A stretch of 64,000 nt of DNA from an uncultured Ramlibacter sp. (GTDB lineage: Bacteria; Pseudomonadota; Gammaproteobacteria; Burkholderiales; Burkholderiaceae_C), in assembly GCF_936925435.1 (NCBI RefSeq), contig NZ_CAKZHQ010000002.1, forward strand, positions 186,001-250,000, read 5' to 3'. The first letter of the stretch is position 1, and the number at the start of each line of letters is the position of its first letter. The position numbers and the translations under genes are program-made. Below, piece by piece: positions 17,421 to 25,442 of this stretch. The notes beneath the pieces were generated by a model that made no database searches, had not been told where the DNA came from, and saw nothing but the letters and a program-made list of their open reading frames with translations.

Positions 17421-17939
17421 ATGGACGCTCCCCTGATCCGCAGCGCTGAGCCATCTGACGCCGCCGCCATCTCTGCGCTGTTCGGCACAGTCGGCACCTT
17501 CGAAGGCACGCTGCAGCTGCCCGACATGCCGGTGGCCTCGCGGCTGGAATTCCTGCAGAAGATCGATACCCAGGCGCCCAAACTGGTTGCCGTTGCCGGC
17601 GACGCGGTGGTGGGCATGGCGGGCATGCATTCCATGCAGCCCAGCCTGCGCCGCAGCCACGTGCGCGGCCTGGGCATCGGTATCGCGCCAGCCTGGCAGG
17701 GCCAGGGCCTGGGGCTCGAGCTGATGGAGCGCCTGCTGGACTGGGCCGACAACTGGGGCGGCGTGCTGCGCATCGAGCTGCACGTGCACGCCGACAACGA
17801 GCGCGCCATCGCCCTGTACCGCAGCCTGGGCTTTGCCGAGGAAGGCCGGCACCGCGGCTATGCGCTCAAGAACGGCCGCTACGTCGACAGCCTGTCGATG
17901 GCGCGGCTGCACCCCAGCCCGCCGCGCATCGTCGGCTGA
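17421..17939 (+). CDS. GNAT family N-acetyltransferase
   Basis: 172 residues. Motif A is clear (GLGIGIAPAWQGQGLGLELM) and motif B has NERAIALYRSLGFAEEGRHRGYALKNGRYVD, the tail seen in L-amino-acid and RimJ-like acyltransferases. The substrate is unknown. The ribosome site GAGGAAA is well placed. It converges on the phosphate transporter gene. Confidence 0.85.
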   Translation: MDAPLIRSAEPSDAAAISALFGTVGTFEGTLQLPDMPVASRLEFLQKIDTQAPKLVAVAGDAVVGMAGMHSMQPSLRRSHVRGLGIGIAPAWQGQGLGLELMERLLDWADNWGGVLRIELHVHADNERAIALYRSLGFAEEGRHRGYALKNGRYVDSLSMARLHPSPPRIVG

Positions 17940-17943
17940 GCGC

Positions 17944-18954
17944 TCAGAACACCTGCAGGCTGACCCAGTAGGCGATCGCCGCCACGAAGGCGCTGGCCGG
18001 GATGGTGAAGATCCAGGCCCAGACGATGTTGCCCGCCACGCCCCAGCGCACGGCGCTGGCGCGCTGGGTCGAGCCGACGCCGACGATGGCGCCGGTGATG
18101 GTGTGGGTGGTGGACACCGGGATGCCCAGCGCGGTGGCCAGGAACAGGGTCAGCGCCCCGCCCGTCTCGGCGCAAAAGCCCCCCACGGGCTTGAGCTTGG
18201 TGATCTTCTGACCCATGGTCTTGACGATGCGCCAGCCGCCAAACATGGTGCCGGCGGCGATCGCCAGGTAGCAGCTGACGATGACCCAGGTGGGCGGCAT
18301 GGGGGCGCCGGCGGCGGTGTAGCCGGTGGCGATCAACAGCATCCAGATGATGCCGATGGTCTTTTGCGCGTCGTTGCCGCCGTGGCCCAGGCTGTAGGCC
18401 GCGGCCGAGACCAGCTGCAGGCGGCGAAACCACCGGTCCACCCGCGAGGGCGTGGCGCGGCGAAAGAGCCAGAACACCGCCACCATCATCAGCGAGCCCA
18501 GCAGGAAGCCCAGCAGCGGCGAGACGAAGATGAAAATCACCGTCTTCCAGATCCCACCGGCAATCAGCGCGCCGGCACCCGACTTGGCGATCACCGCGCC
18601 GACGATGCCGCCGATCAGGGCATGCGAGGAGCTGCTGGGGATGCCGTAGTACCAGGTCAGGATGTTCCAGGTGGTGGCGCCGACCAGGGCGCCGAACACC
18701 ACATGGGTGTCGACCACGCCCGGCTGGACGATGCCCTTGCCCACCGTGGCCGCCACACTCAGGTGGAAGATGAAGATGGCCACCAGGTTGAAGAAGGCGG
18801 CGAAAACCACCGCATGGCCCGGCTTGAGCACGCCTGTGGACACCACGGTGGCGATGGAGTTCGCCGCGTCGTGGAAGCCGTTCATGAAGTCGAACACCAG
18901 GGCCAGGGCCACCAGCAGGATCACGACCCACAGGGCCGCTTGCACGCTTTCCAT
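17944..18954 (-). CDS. pit: Low-affinity inorganic phosphate transporter (PiT family)
   Basis: 336 residues with about 10 membrane segments. The duplicated PiT signatures are visible: FDFMNGFHDAANSIATVVSTGVL near the N-terminus and the GGNDAQKT segment with STTHTITGAIVGVG in the second half. It imports metal-phosphate with protons. It begins 16 bases after the DUF47 gene, the usual DUF47-pit pairing. A Pho box precedes the operon. Confidence 0.93.
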   Translation of the reverse strand: MESVQAALWVVILLVALALVFDFMNGFHDAANSIATVVSTGVLKPGHAVVFAAFFNLVAIFIFHLSVAATVGKGIVQPGVVDTHVVFGALVGATTWNILTWYYGIPSSSSHALIGGIVGAVIAKSGAGALIAGGIWKTVIFIFVSPLLGFLLGSLMMVAVFWLFRRATPSRVDRWFRRLQLVSAAAYSLGHGGNDAQKTIGIIWMLLIATGYTAAGAPMPPTWVIVSCYLAIAAGTMFGGWRIVKTMGQKITKLKPVGGFCAETGGALTLFLATALGIPVSTTHTITGAIVGVGSTQRASAVRWGVAGNIVWAWIFTIPASAFVAAIAYWVSLQVF

Positions 18955-18970
18955 GCTTGTCGTCCCGGCC

Positions 18971-19618
18971 TCAGGAGTTCTCGAGGACGATGCCCTCGAT
19001 CACGTTGGCCACGTCTTCGCACTTGTCGGTGATGGTCTCGAGCAGCTCGTAGATGGCCTTGAGCTTGAGCACCTCGCGCACGTCGGGCTCCTCGCGGAAC
19101 AGCTTGCTCATGGCCGAGCGCATCACGCGGTCGGCGTCGGACTCGAGCCGGTCGATCTCCTCGCAGGTCTTGAGGGCCGCCTCGGCGACGGCCGGGTCGG
19201 TGATGCGACTGAGCATGCCGACCGCCTCCTTGACGCGCTCGCAGCACTTGACGCTCAGGTCCGTCAGACGGGTGATCTCCTCGGTCATGTGGCGCACGTC
19301 GTACAAGGCCATGGTCTCGGCCGAATCCTGGATCAGGTCGGCGACGTCGTCCATGGTGTTGATCAGCGTGTGGATCTGGTCGCGGTCGATCGGCGTGATG
19401 AAGGTCTTGTGGATCAGCCGGTTGACGTCGTGCGTGACGCGGTCGGCCGCCCGCTCGGCGTTGTCGACGTCGCGGTTGTATTGCTCGCGCAGGTGGGCGT
19501 CGTTGTAGTTGGCCACCAGTTGCGAGAAGGCCCGGGCCGCCTCGACGATGCGCTCGGCATGCTGGTTGAACATCTCGAAAAAATTGCCTTCGCGCGGCAA
19601 TAACTTGCCAAACAGCAT
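18971..19618 (-). CDS. DUF47 family PhoU-like protein
   Basis: 215 residues, all helical. It begins MLFGKLLPREGNFFEMFNQHAERI and holds TFITPIDRDQIHTLINTMDDVADLI, the diagnostic DUF47 block whose acidic residues bind metal in PhoU-like folds. In relatives (for example orfA-pit of Sinorhizobium) the partner protein accompanies a PiT phosphate transporter and probably tunes it. First gene of the operon. Confidence 0.92.
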   Translation of the reverse strand: MLFGKLLPREGNFFEMFNQHAERIVEAARAFSQLVANYNDAHLREQYNRDVDNAERAADRVTHDVNRLIHKTFITPIDRDQIHTLINTMDDVADLIQDSAETMALYDVRHMTEEITRLTDLSVKCCERVKEAVGMLSRITDPAVAEAALKTCEEIDRLESDADRVMRSAMSKLFREEPDVREVLKLKAIYELLETITDKCEDVANVIEGIVLENS

Positions 19619-19635
19619 GCTGGCTCCTGGGGAAT

Positions 19636-19664
19636 GTGACGGGGGGATGACGGTTTTGTGACTG
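19636..19664 (-). promoter_or_regulatory. Pho box (three 7-bp repeats) before DUF47-pit
   Basis: Minus strand: CAGTCAC, AAAA, CCGTCAT, CCCC, CCGTCAC. Three copies of a CTGTCAT-like heptamer are spaced by exactly 4 bases (11-bp period), the arrangement of PhoB sites. A -10-like TAAACT lies just upstream at 19675-19670, so the box covers the expected transcription start, a position fitting repression by PhoB. Confidence 0.7.
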
Positions 19665-19699
19665 CGGCGAGTTTAACGCCCGCCCCTTTCGGGCCCGGT

Positions 19700-20068
19700 T
19701 CAGGGGCTGCGGAAGATGAAATACACCGCGCCCACCATGCACAGGCCCGCCCACAGGAAGTCCAGCTTGAAGGGCTCCTTCAGGTAGAACACCGCGAAGG
19801 GCACGAACACCGCCAGGGTGATCACCTCCTGGATGATCTTGAGCTGCGCCACCGACATGCCCGCCTGCTGGAAGCCGATGCGGTTGGCCGGCACCTGCAG
19901 CAGGTATTCGGCCAGGGCGATGCCCCAGCTGACCAGGGCCGCGATGTACCAGGGCGCGGTCGCCATGTTCTTCAGGTGGCCGTACCAGGCCATGGTCATG
20001 AAGACGTTGGATGCGACCAGCAGCAAAATCGCCTGCAGGGGCAGCGGAATGGAGGACAGTGCGCTCAT
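19700..20068 (-). CDS. DUF486 family small membrane protein
   Basis: 122 residues, four membrane segments, resembling small-multidrug-resistance proteins. SNVFMTMAWYGHLKN and NRIGFQQAGMSVAQLKIIQEVITL are the DUF486 signatures. No function is established for the family. Its ATG overlaps the divergent pseudouridine synthase ATG within one CATG (20066-20069). Confidence 0.88.
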   Translation of the reverse strand: MSALSSIPLPLQAILLLVASNVFMTMAWYGHLKNMATAPWYIAALVSWGIALAEYLLQVPANRIGFQQAGMSVAQLKIIQEVITLAVFVPFAVFYLKEPFKLDFLWAGLCMVGAVYFIFRSP

Positions 20069-20735
20069 GGACAAATTATCAGGGGCCGGCACGCAGCCGG
20101 AGTTCTTGCATGTGGACGCCCATTGCATCGTCGTGCGCAAGCCCGCCGGCCTGCTGTGCGTGCCGGGCCGCGGCGCCGACAAGCAGGACTGCCTGGCGGC
20201 GCGGGTCCAGGTCCTGCATGCCGACGCGCTGGTGGTGCACCGGCTGGACATGGCAACCTCCGGCCTGTGGCTGATGGCGCGGGGACCCGAGGCCCAGCGG
20301 CGCCTGAGCCGCGCCTTCGCCGAACGCGAAGTGGGCAAGCGCTACTGCGCGGTGGTCGCCGGTCGGCTGGCGGCACCGGACAGTGCCGATGGCTGGGGCC
20401 TGATCGACCTGCCGCTGGCGGCCGACTGGCCGAACCGGCCGCGCCGCATCATCGACGCCGAACGCGGCAAACCCAGCCAGACACGCTGGCGGGTGCTGGG
20501 CGAGCCGGCGGGCGGCCAGACCACACGGCTGGAGCTCGAGCCCATCACCGGCCGCTCACACCAGCTGCGGGTCCACCTGCTGGCACTGGGCCATCCCATC
20601 CTGGGCGACGCGCTGTACGCACCGCCGGAAGTGGCCGCTGCCGCCCCCCGGCTGCTGCTGCACGCCAGCGCCCTGCGCTTCGCCCACCCGTCCAGCGGGG
20701 CCCCGCTGGCCCTCGCCGACCCGCCGCCGTTCTAG
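20067..20735 (+). CDS. RluA-like pseudouridine synthase
   Basis: 222 residues. The catalytic motif HRLDMATSGL (nucleophile Asp) and the RSHQLRVHLLALGHPILGD block identify the RluA family, isomerising U to pseudouridine in rRNA or tRNA. There is no N-terminal S4 domain, as in short RluA/TruC-type enzymes. An alternative in-frame ATG lies 6 codons upstream (20049). If 20067 is right, its promoter must lie within the neighbouring DUF486 gene. Confidence 0.87.
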   Translation: MDKLSGAGTQPEFLHVDAHCIVVRKPAGLLCVPGRGADKQDCLAARVQVLHADALVVHRLDMATSGLWLMARGPEAQRRLSRAFAEREVGKRYCAVVAGRLAAPDSADGWGLIDLPLAADWPNRPRRIIDAERGKPSQTRWRVLGEPAGGQTTRLELEPITGRSHQLRVHLLALGHPILGDALYAPPEVAAAAPRLLLHASALRFAHPSSGAPLALADPPPF

Positions 20736-20740
20736 GCCGC

Positions 20741-20803
20741 TCCTTTTTTGATAGCTGATACGGGCCAATCGGCGCGCCCTACAGGCCAATTCATCTGTGA
20801 AAG
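20741..20803 (+). repeat. Dispersed GATAGCTG/ACAGGC repeat, copy A
   Basis: The block starts GCTCCT, T run, GATAGCTGATACGG and ends CTACAGGCCAATTC. It is very similar to copies at 61841-61907 and 51699-51764. It lies in the gap between the pseudouridine synthase and the intradiol dioxygenase genes. Confidence 0.75.
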
Positions 20804-20863
20804 CCGTGGCCGGAACTTGGCCGCCGCCGACCGGTCACACCCCAAGCACCTGGAGGATCCGCC

Positions 20864-21493
20864 ATGTCCCCTGCCCCACCGCTGCTGCCGCGCCGCACAG
20901 TCACCGCCGCCCTGGTCGTGGCGCCCGCCCTCTGGCTGGGCGCGCGCGCCCAGCCAGAGCCGGTGCGGCGACCCACACCCGGCCAGACCGAGGGCCCGTT
21001 CTACCCCGTGCAACTGCCCAAGGATTCGGACCATGACCTGCTGCGCAATGGCACGGCCCGCTACAGTCGCGGCCAGCCGGCCTGGGTCAGCGGCCAGGTC
21101 AGCGACCTGCAGGGCCGGCCGCTGGCCGGCGCCCAGGTGGAGATCTGGCAATGCGACGAAGCCGGCCACTACCACCACCCGGGCGACGGTGGCAAGGCCG
21201 ACCCCGCCTTCCAGGGCTTTGGCCGCGTGCGCGTGGGCGCCGACGGCCAGTGGCGCTTTCGCACCATCCGGCCGGTGGCCTACGGCGGGCGCACGCCGCA
21301 CATCCACTTCAAGGTCCGGCTGGACCAGCGCGAACTGCTCACCACCCAGCTCTATGTGCAGGGCGACCCGCACAACGCGCGCGACTTCCTCTGGCGCAAC
21401 CTGGATGCCCAGGCGCGCGATGCCATCACCGTGGCCTTCCAACCGGGCAGCGACGGCCTGCAGGCGGTCTTTCCCATCGCGGTCGCGGCCTAG
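20864..21493 (+). CDS. Intradiol ring-cleavage dioxygenase with probable Tat signal
   Basis: 209 residues. It has the fold of protocatechuate 3,4-dioxygenase beta chains: GQTEGPFYP at the start, EIWQCDEAGHYHHP with the first iron Tyr, and IRPVAYGGRTPHIHFKV with the second Tyr and the two His ligands, so the Tyr2-His2 Fe(III) site is complete. LPRRTVTAALVV followed by an Ala-rich stretch looks like a twin-arginine signal, implying export of a folded iron enzyme. The ribosome site GGAGG is good. No aromatic degradation genes flank it; the substrate is unknown. Confidence 0.85.
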   Translation: MSPAPPLLPRRTVTAALVVAPALWLGARAQPEPVRRPTPGQTEGPFYPVQLPKDSDHDLLRNGTARYSRGQPAWVSGQVSDLQGRPLAGAQVEIWQCDEAGHYHHPGDGGKADPAFQGFGRVRVGADGQWRFRTIRPVAYGGRTPHIHFKVRLDQRELLTTQLYVQGDPHNARDFLWRNLDAQARDAITVAFQPGSDGLQAVFPIAVAA

Positions 21494-21532
21494 GGACTGC
21501 CCGCCTCCCCGCCGGCCCGCTACCATGCGGGC

Positions 21533-22297
21533 ATGACCCAACGACATCTCACCATCCTGACCGGCGCCTCGCGCGGCATGGGCCTGGCCATGGCGCAGCA
21601 GTTGCTGGCCGCCGGGCATGACCTGCTGTGCATCTCGCGCAAGACCAACGACAGCCTGGCCGCGCTGGCCACCGCGGGCGGCGGCCAGTGCGAGCAGTGG
21701 CCGCAGGACCTGACCCGTCCCGACACCGCCACTGCCAAGCTGGCAGCCTGGCTGGAACAGCGCGACCCGGCCAGCGTGGCCTCGGTGACCCTGATCAACA
21801 ACGCCGGCATGCTGCCGCGCATCGCGCCGCTGGGCGAGATCGCCGCCGCCGACCTGGCCGACGCAATGCGGCTGGACCTGGAGGCGCCGATGTTGCTGGC
21901 CGGCGCCTTCCTGCACGCCACCGCGCAATGGACCTGCCCGCGCAAGCTGCTCAACATCTCATCGGGCATGGGCCGACGCGCCATGGCCTCGCAGGCCGCC
22001 TACTGCGCCGCCAAGGCCGGCATGGACCACTTCAGCCGCTGCGTGGCGCTGGAGGAAGCGGGCAAGCCCAATGGCGCCCGCGTGGTGGCCCTGGCGCCCG
22101 GCGTGATCGACACCGACATGCAGGTCCAGCTGCGCAGCGCCGACGCCGGCGGCTTCCCCGACGTGGGAACCTTCATCGGTCTGAAGGACAAGGGCGTGCT
22201 GGACACGCCGCAAAGCGCCGCGCAAAAGGTGCTGGCCTATCTGGCGCGGCCCGATTTCGGAAGCAACCCGGTCGCCGACGTACGCGACCCGCAGTAA
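21533..22297 (+). CDS. SDR family oxidoreductase
   Basis: 254 residues. NAD(P) site TGASRGMGLAM, NNAGML, and the catalytic SSGMG...Y-C-A-A-K motif (QAAYCAAKAGMDHF). The arrangement with DTDMQ after APGVI resembles sepiapterin-reductase/benzil-reductase-like SDRs. TACCAT ends 6 bases before the ATG with no Shine-Dalgarno, so the start is probably leaderless. The substrate is unknown. Confidence 0.87.
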   Translation: MTQRHLTILTGASRGMGLAMAQQLLAAGHDLLCISRKTNDSLAALATAGGGQCEQWPQDLTRPDTATAKLAAWLEQRDPASVASVTLINNAGMLPRIAPLGEIAAADLADAMRLDLEAPMLLAGAFLHATAQWTCPRKLLNISSGMGRRAMASQAAYCAAKAGMDHFSRCVALEEAGKPNGARVVALAPGVIDTDMQVQLRSADAGGFPDVGTFIGLKDKGVLDTPQSAAQKVLAYLARPDFGSNPVADVRDPQ

Positions 22298-22321
22298 ATC
22301 TTCTTTCAAGGAGCACATGCC

Positions 22322-22633
22322 ATGGACGACAGCACAGCGCAAAGCAAGGACAAGTTGATGGCCGACCTGCGCGAGGTCATTGCCGACTTCGAGGACCTGT
22401 TCAAGCAGGTGGCGGGCCAGGCCGGTGACAAGGCGACCGAGGCGACGCTGCGCATGCAGGCCCGCTTCGAGCAGGCCAAGGCCGACCTCGCAGGCCTGGA
22501 GGAGCTGGCCGGCGAACAGGCCCGCAAGGCCGGGCAGGCGGCCGACGGCTATGTGCGCGAGAACCCATGGACGGCCGTGGGCATCGGCGCCGGCGTCGGC
22601 CTTCTAGTGGGCCTGCTGCTCGCGCGCCGCTGA
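22322..22633 (+). CDS. ElaB/YqjD/DUF883 family membrane-anchored protein
   Basis: 103 residues: a long charged amphipathic helix, then ENPWTAVGIGAGVGLLVGLLLARR, the C-terminal membrane anchor of the family. E. coli YqjD and ElaB bind ribosomes at the membrane in stationary phase. First of three linked genes (YqjD, YqjE, YqjK order). The ribosome site AAGGAG is strong. Confidence 0.92.
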   Translation: MDDSTAQSKDKLMADLREVIADFEDLFKQVAGQAGDKATEATLRMQARFEQAKADLAGLEELAGEQARKAGQAADGYVRENPWTAVGIGAGVGLLVGLLLARR

Positions 22634-22641
22634 AAGAGCGC

Positions 22642-23031
22642 ATGGGCAACGCATCCACCCCCGGCCTGTTCGCGTCGCTGCGGCAGGCCCTGGCCACCGG
22701 GATCGAGCTGGTGCGGACGCGGCTGGAGCTGCTGACCACAGAGCTCGAGCGCGAGAAGCTGCGACTGCTGCGTGGCCTGCTGCTGGCCGGCATCGGCCTG
22801 ATTCTGCTGACGGTGGGCCTGGTGCTGCTGTGCGGCTTCCTGGTGTTGCTGTTCGACCAAGGCCACCGTCTGGCCGCGCTGGGCGTGCTCACCTTGCTGT
22901 TCGCCGGCGGCGGCTTGCTGCTGCTGCGCGCAGCAGCAGGCCAGATGCAAAGCAAGGGCGGCGTGCTGCAGGCCACGCTGGCCGAGCTGGACGCCGACCG
23001 CCAGCGGTTGACGCCAAACGAACCGTCCTGA
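22642..23031 (+). CDS. YqjE/phage-holin-III-like membrane protein
   Basis: 129 residues. An amphipathic helix (LVRTRLELLTTELEREKLRLL) is followed by two membrane helices, the YqjE arrangement. It starts 8 bases after the preceding gene. It has no demonstrated catalytic role; it is a partner of YqjD-type proteins. Confidence 0.87.
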   Translation: MGNASTPGLFASLRQALATGIELVRTRLELLTTELEREKLRLLRGLLLAGIGLILLTVGLVLLCGFLVLLFDQGHRLAALGVLTLLFAGGGLLLLRAAAGQMQSKGGVLQATLAELDADRQRLTPNEPS

Positions 23032-23038
23032 GCCGGGC

Positions 23039-23326
23039 ATGTGGAGCGACCAGGACCAGGAGTTGCAGCGCCGCCAGGCCGCGCTGCGCGCGCGCAGCGA
23101 CATCTTGCGCGGCCGCCTGGGCGAACAGACCTCGGTGCTGGAGCGCCCGCTGGCATTGGCAGACCGTGCACGCAGCCGCCTGCATTGGCTGGCCGAGCAT
23201 CCGCAGTGGCTGGCCCTGCCGGCCGCGCTGGCCGCGGCCGCGCGCCCCGGCCGCGCCCTGGGCTGGGCACTCAAGGGCTGGAGCGCCTGGCGCATGTGGC
23301 GTCAGGTCACGTCGTTGCTGCGCTGA
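23039..23326 (+). CDS. YqjK-like protein
   Basis: 95 residues, Arg/Leu-rich, with QRRQAALRARSDILRGRLGEQ at the N-terminus and a weakly hydrophobic middle (WLALPAALAAAARP). By size and position it is the third member of the YqjD-YqjE-YqjK operon, starting 7 bases after the previous stop. Sequence alone is too short for more. Confidence 0.7.
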   Translation: MWSDQDQELQRRQAALRARSDILRGRLGEQTSVLERPLALADRARSRLHWLAEHPQWLALPAALAAAARPGRALGWALKGWSAWRMWRQVTSLLR

Positions 23327-23335
23327 GCGCTTTCC

Positions 23336-24064
23336 TCAGGCGCCCTGGAAACCCTTGGCGCGGCAGGTCACGACCAGCGTGTCGCGGTGGCCGGCTTCGG
23401 CCAGGGGCTGGATGGGCGTGGACTCATGGATCACGCGCTCGTCGTCCAGCAGCAGCAGGCTCCAGGGCTCGGTCAGGGTGAAGCGCTGGCCGGCCGGGCC
23501 ATCGGCCTCGAAGACCCGCGTCTCGCCGCCCTTGATGCCCTCGCGCCCCACCAGGAAGACCGCCACCAGGTCGACGCCGTCGCGGTGCGCGCCCTCGGGC
23601 GTGGGCCGGCCGATGCCGTCGGTGGTGTCGATGCGGAACTGGTGGGCTTCGACGAACCAGGGCTGCGGGCCCTTGAGCGCCGAGCTCACCCGTGCCAGCG
23701 CCAGCATCAGCTGGCGCCAGGCCGGCGCAGCGGTCGCCTGTGACTGCATGGGCTCGAACCAGCGCTCCATGCCGCCGTGCAACGCGTTGTATTCCACCGG
23801 CTGCCAGTGCGGGCGCTGCGGCGCGTCGGCCAGCTGCGCACCGTCGGCGATAAAGCAGGAGTGGCGACGGCGCCGGTAGCGCCCGCCGTCCTTCAAATAG
23901 GTGTCGGGCGGCAGTTCATGCCAGAGCGGCTCCAGCGCGCGCAGCGCGGCCAGCTCGCAGCCGGCTAGCTGGCAGACGCCCTGGGGGCTGAGGACGGCAT
24001 AGCCCGTGCTGCGCAGTTGCGCATCGAGCCCAGAAGGATCGGTGATGGAGGGTGCGGGAACCAT
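23336..24064 (-). CDS. 2OG-Fe dioxygenase family protein (free amino acid hydroxylase-like)
   Basis: 242 residues from MVPAPS (five more if the ATG at 24079 is used; neither has a good ribosome site). PEGAHRDGVDLVAVFLVGR supplies the HxD iron pair, VIHESTPI the distal His, and HRDTLVVTCR the 2-oxoglutarate-binding Arg. It resembles the family containing bacterial L-isoleucine/leucine/methionine dioxygenases. It may make hydroxylated amino acids. The neighbours do not reveal the substrate. Confidence 0.8.
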   Translation of the reverse strand: MVPAPSITDPSGLDAQLRSTGYAVLSPQGVCQLAGCELAALRALEPLWHELPPDTYLKDGGRYRRRRHSCFIADGAQLADAPQRPHWQPVEYNALHGGMERWFEPMQSQATAAPAWRQLMLALARVSSALKGPQPWFVEAHQFRIDTTDGIGRPTPEGAHRDGVDLVAVFLVGREGIKGGETRVFEADGPAGQRFTLTEPWSLLLLDDERVIHESTPIQPLAEAGHRDTLVVTCRAKGFQGA

Positions 24065-24110
24065 GGATTGAGCATACAACGCAGCCCAGGGGCCCTGCCC
24101 GCCGGCAGGA

Positions 24111-24392
24111 TCAGGCCTCGACCTTGACGCCCTTCCAGAAGGCCACGCGGTCCTTGACCATCTCGGCCTCGGGCTTGGGGTCGGCGTAGTACCAGGCGGC
24201 GTCGGTGTTCATCTCGCCGTTGACGATCAACGAGTAATAACTGGCCTGGCCCTTCCAGGGGCAGCTGGTCTTGTGGTTGCTGAAGCTGACGTAATCGCGG
24301 TTGAGCGCGTCCAGGGGGAAGTAGTGGTTGCCTTCGATCACCACCGTGTCGTCGCTTTGCGCAATGGTTGCGCCGTTCCATGTTGCTTTCAT
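24111..24392 (-). CDS. DUF427 domain-containing protein
   Basis: 93 residues from MKATWNG. It holds the DUF427 core: the SCPWKGQASYYSL motif and the DAAWYYADPKPEA tail, a small beta-rich fold of unknown role. An alternative start four codons upstream is possible. Confidence 0.9.
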   Translation of the reverse strand: MKATWNGATIAQSDDTVVIEGNHYFPLDALNRDYVSFSNHKTSCPWKGQASYYSLIVNGEMNTDAAWYYADPKPEAEMVKDRVAFWKGVKVEA

Positions 24393-24411
24393 CTTGCTTC
24401 TCAATCAGTTG

Positions 24412-24435
24412 GGGACAGCGCTGAAGATCTGTCCC
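24412..24435. repeat. Short inverted repeat after egtD
   Basis: GGGACAG (24412-24418) and CTGTCCC (24429-24435) are separated by 10 bases, in the 51-base gap between egtD and the DUF427 gene. No T run follows. It may act as a weak terminator or 3'-end protecting hairpin of the egtBD mRNA. Confidence 0.5.
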
Positions 24436-24443
24436 GCAAAGTT

Positions 24444-25442
24444 TCAGGAAGGCGCGTGCAGCCAGTGCACGCTGAACAGGTTCTGCGCATCGGTCCAGAC
24501 CGGGCCTGCACGGAAGCCCGCACGGCCGGCCAGCTCGCGCAGGCTCTCTATTGTGAATTTATGCGAATTTTCGGTGTGCAGGCTCTCGCCCTCGGCCAGT
24601 TCGAACGCCTCGCCCGCCAGCGCGACGCGCTGGCGCTGGCGGCTGACCAGATGCATCTCGATGCGCTGCAGCGGTGCGTTGTAGAACGCGCTGTGGGCAA
24701 ACTGTTCCAGCACGAAGTCGCTGCCCAGCTCGCGGTTGGCGCGGGCCAGCAGGTTCAGGTTGAAGGCCGCGGTCACGCCTTGCGCGTCGTTGTAGGCAGC
24801 GTGCAGCACGGCCGGATCCTTGATCAGGTCCGCGCCCAGCAGCAGCGCCCCGCCGCGCAGCATCTGGGCGGCGCGCTGCAGGAACTGCAGGGCCTGCTCC
24901 GGCGTGAAGTTGCCTATGGTCGATCCGGGGAAAAAACCCACGCGGGCGCCGCTGCCGGCCACCGGCGGCGGCAGCGTGAAGCGCTGCGTGTAGTCGGCCA
25001 CCACCGGACGCACGTCCAGCGCCGGGCAGGCGCGGCGCAGGTCTGCCGCAGCGCCCTCCAGGTGTTCGCCGGAAATGTCGATCGGCAGGTAGCGTGCCGG
25101 CGCCTCCAGCGCATCGAGCAGCAGCCGGATCTTGCGCAGCGAGCCGGCACCGAACTCGACGATCTCGGCGCGCGGTCCGATCTGCTGCGCGATATCGGCC
25201 GCATTGTCCGCCAGGATGGCCAGCTCGGTGCGCGTGGGGTAGTACTCCGGCAGTTCGCAGATCTGGTCGAACAGGCGCGAGCCCTGGGCGTCGTAAAAAT
25301 ACTTGGGCGAGATCTCGTGCGGCCGCACCACCAGGGCCCGCACCAGGTCCTGTTCGAAGCCGCTGGCCAGCATGCGCGGCGCCGCGGCAAGCGCCGGTGC
25401 GTCGAAGCCCGTTTCCAGGGCCATGAAGTGGCTGCTCAGCAT
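24444..25442 (-). CDS. egtD: L-histidine N(alpha)-methyltransferase
   Basis: 332 residues. Class I AdoMet fold with VEFGAGSLRKIRLLLDAL as the EgtD form of motif I, YLPIDIS, GFFPGSTIGNFTP and the N-terminal SPKYFYDAQGSRLFDQIC, all hallmarks of EgtD. It trimethylates histidine to hercynine, the first step of ergothioneine synthesis. The start overlaps the 3' end of egtB by 7 bases. Confidence 0.93.
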   Translation of the reverse strand: MLSSHFMALETGFDAPALAAAPRMLASGFEQDLVRALVVRPHEISPKYFYDAQGSRLFDQICELPEYYPTRTELAILADNAADIAQQIGPRAEIVEFGAGSLRKIRLLLDALEAPARYLPIDISGEHLEGAAADLRRACPALDVRPVVADYTQRFTLPPPVAGSGARVGFFPGSTIGNFTPEQALQFLQRAAQMLRGGALLLGADLIKDPAVLHAAYNDAQGVTAAFNLNLLARANRELGSDFVLEQFAHSAFYNAPLQRIEMHLVSRQRQRVALAGEAFELAEGESLHTENSHKFTIESLRELAGRAGFRAGPVWTDAQNLFSVHWLHAPS

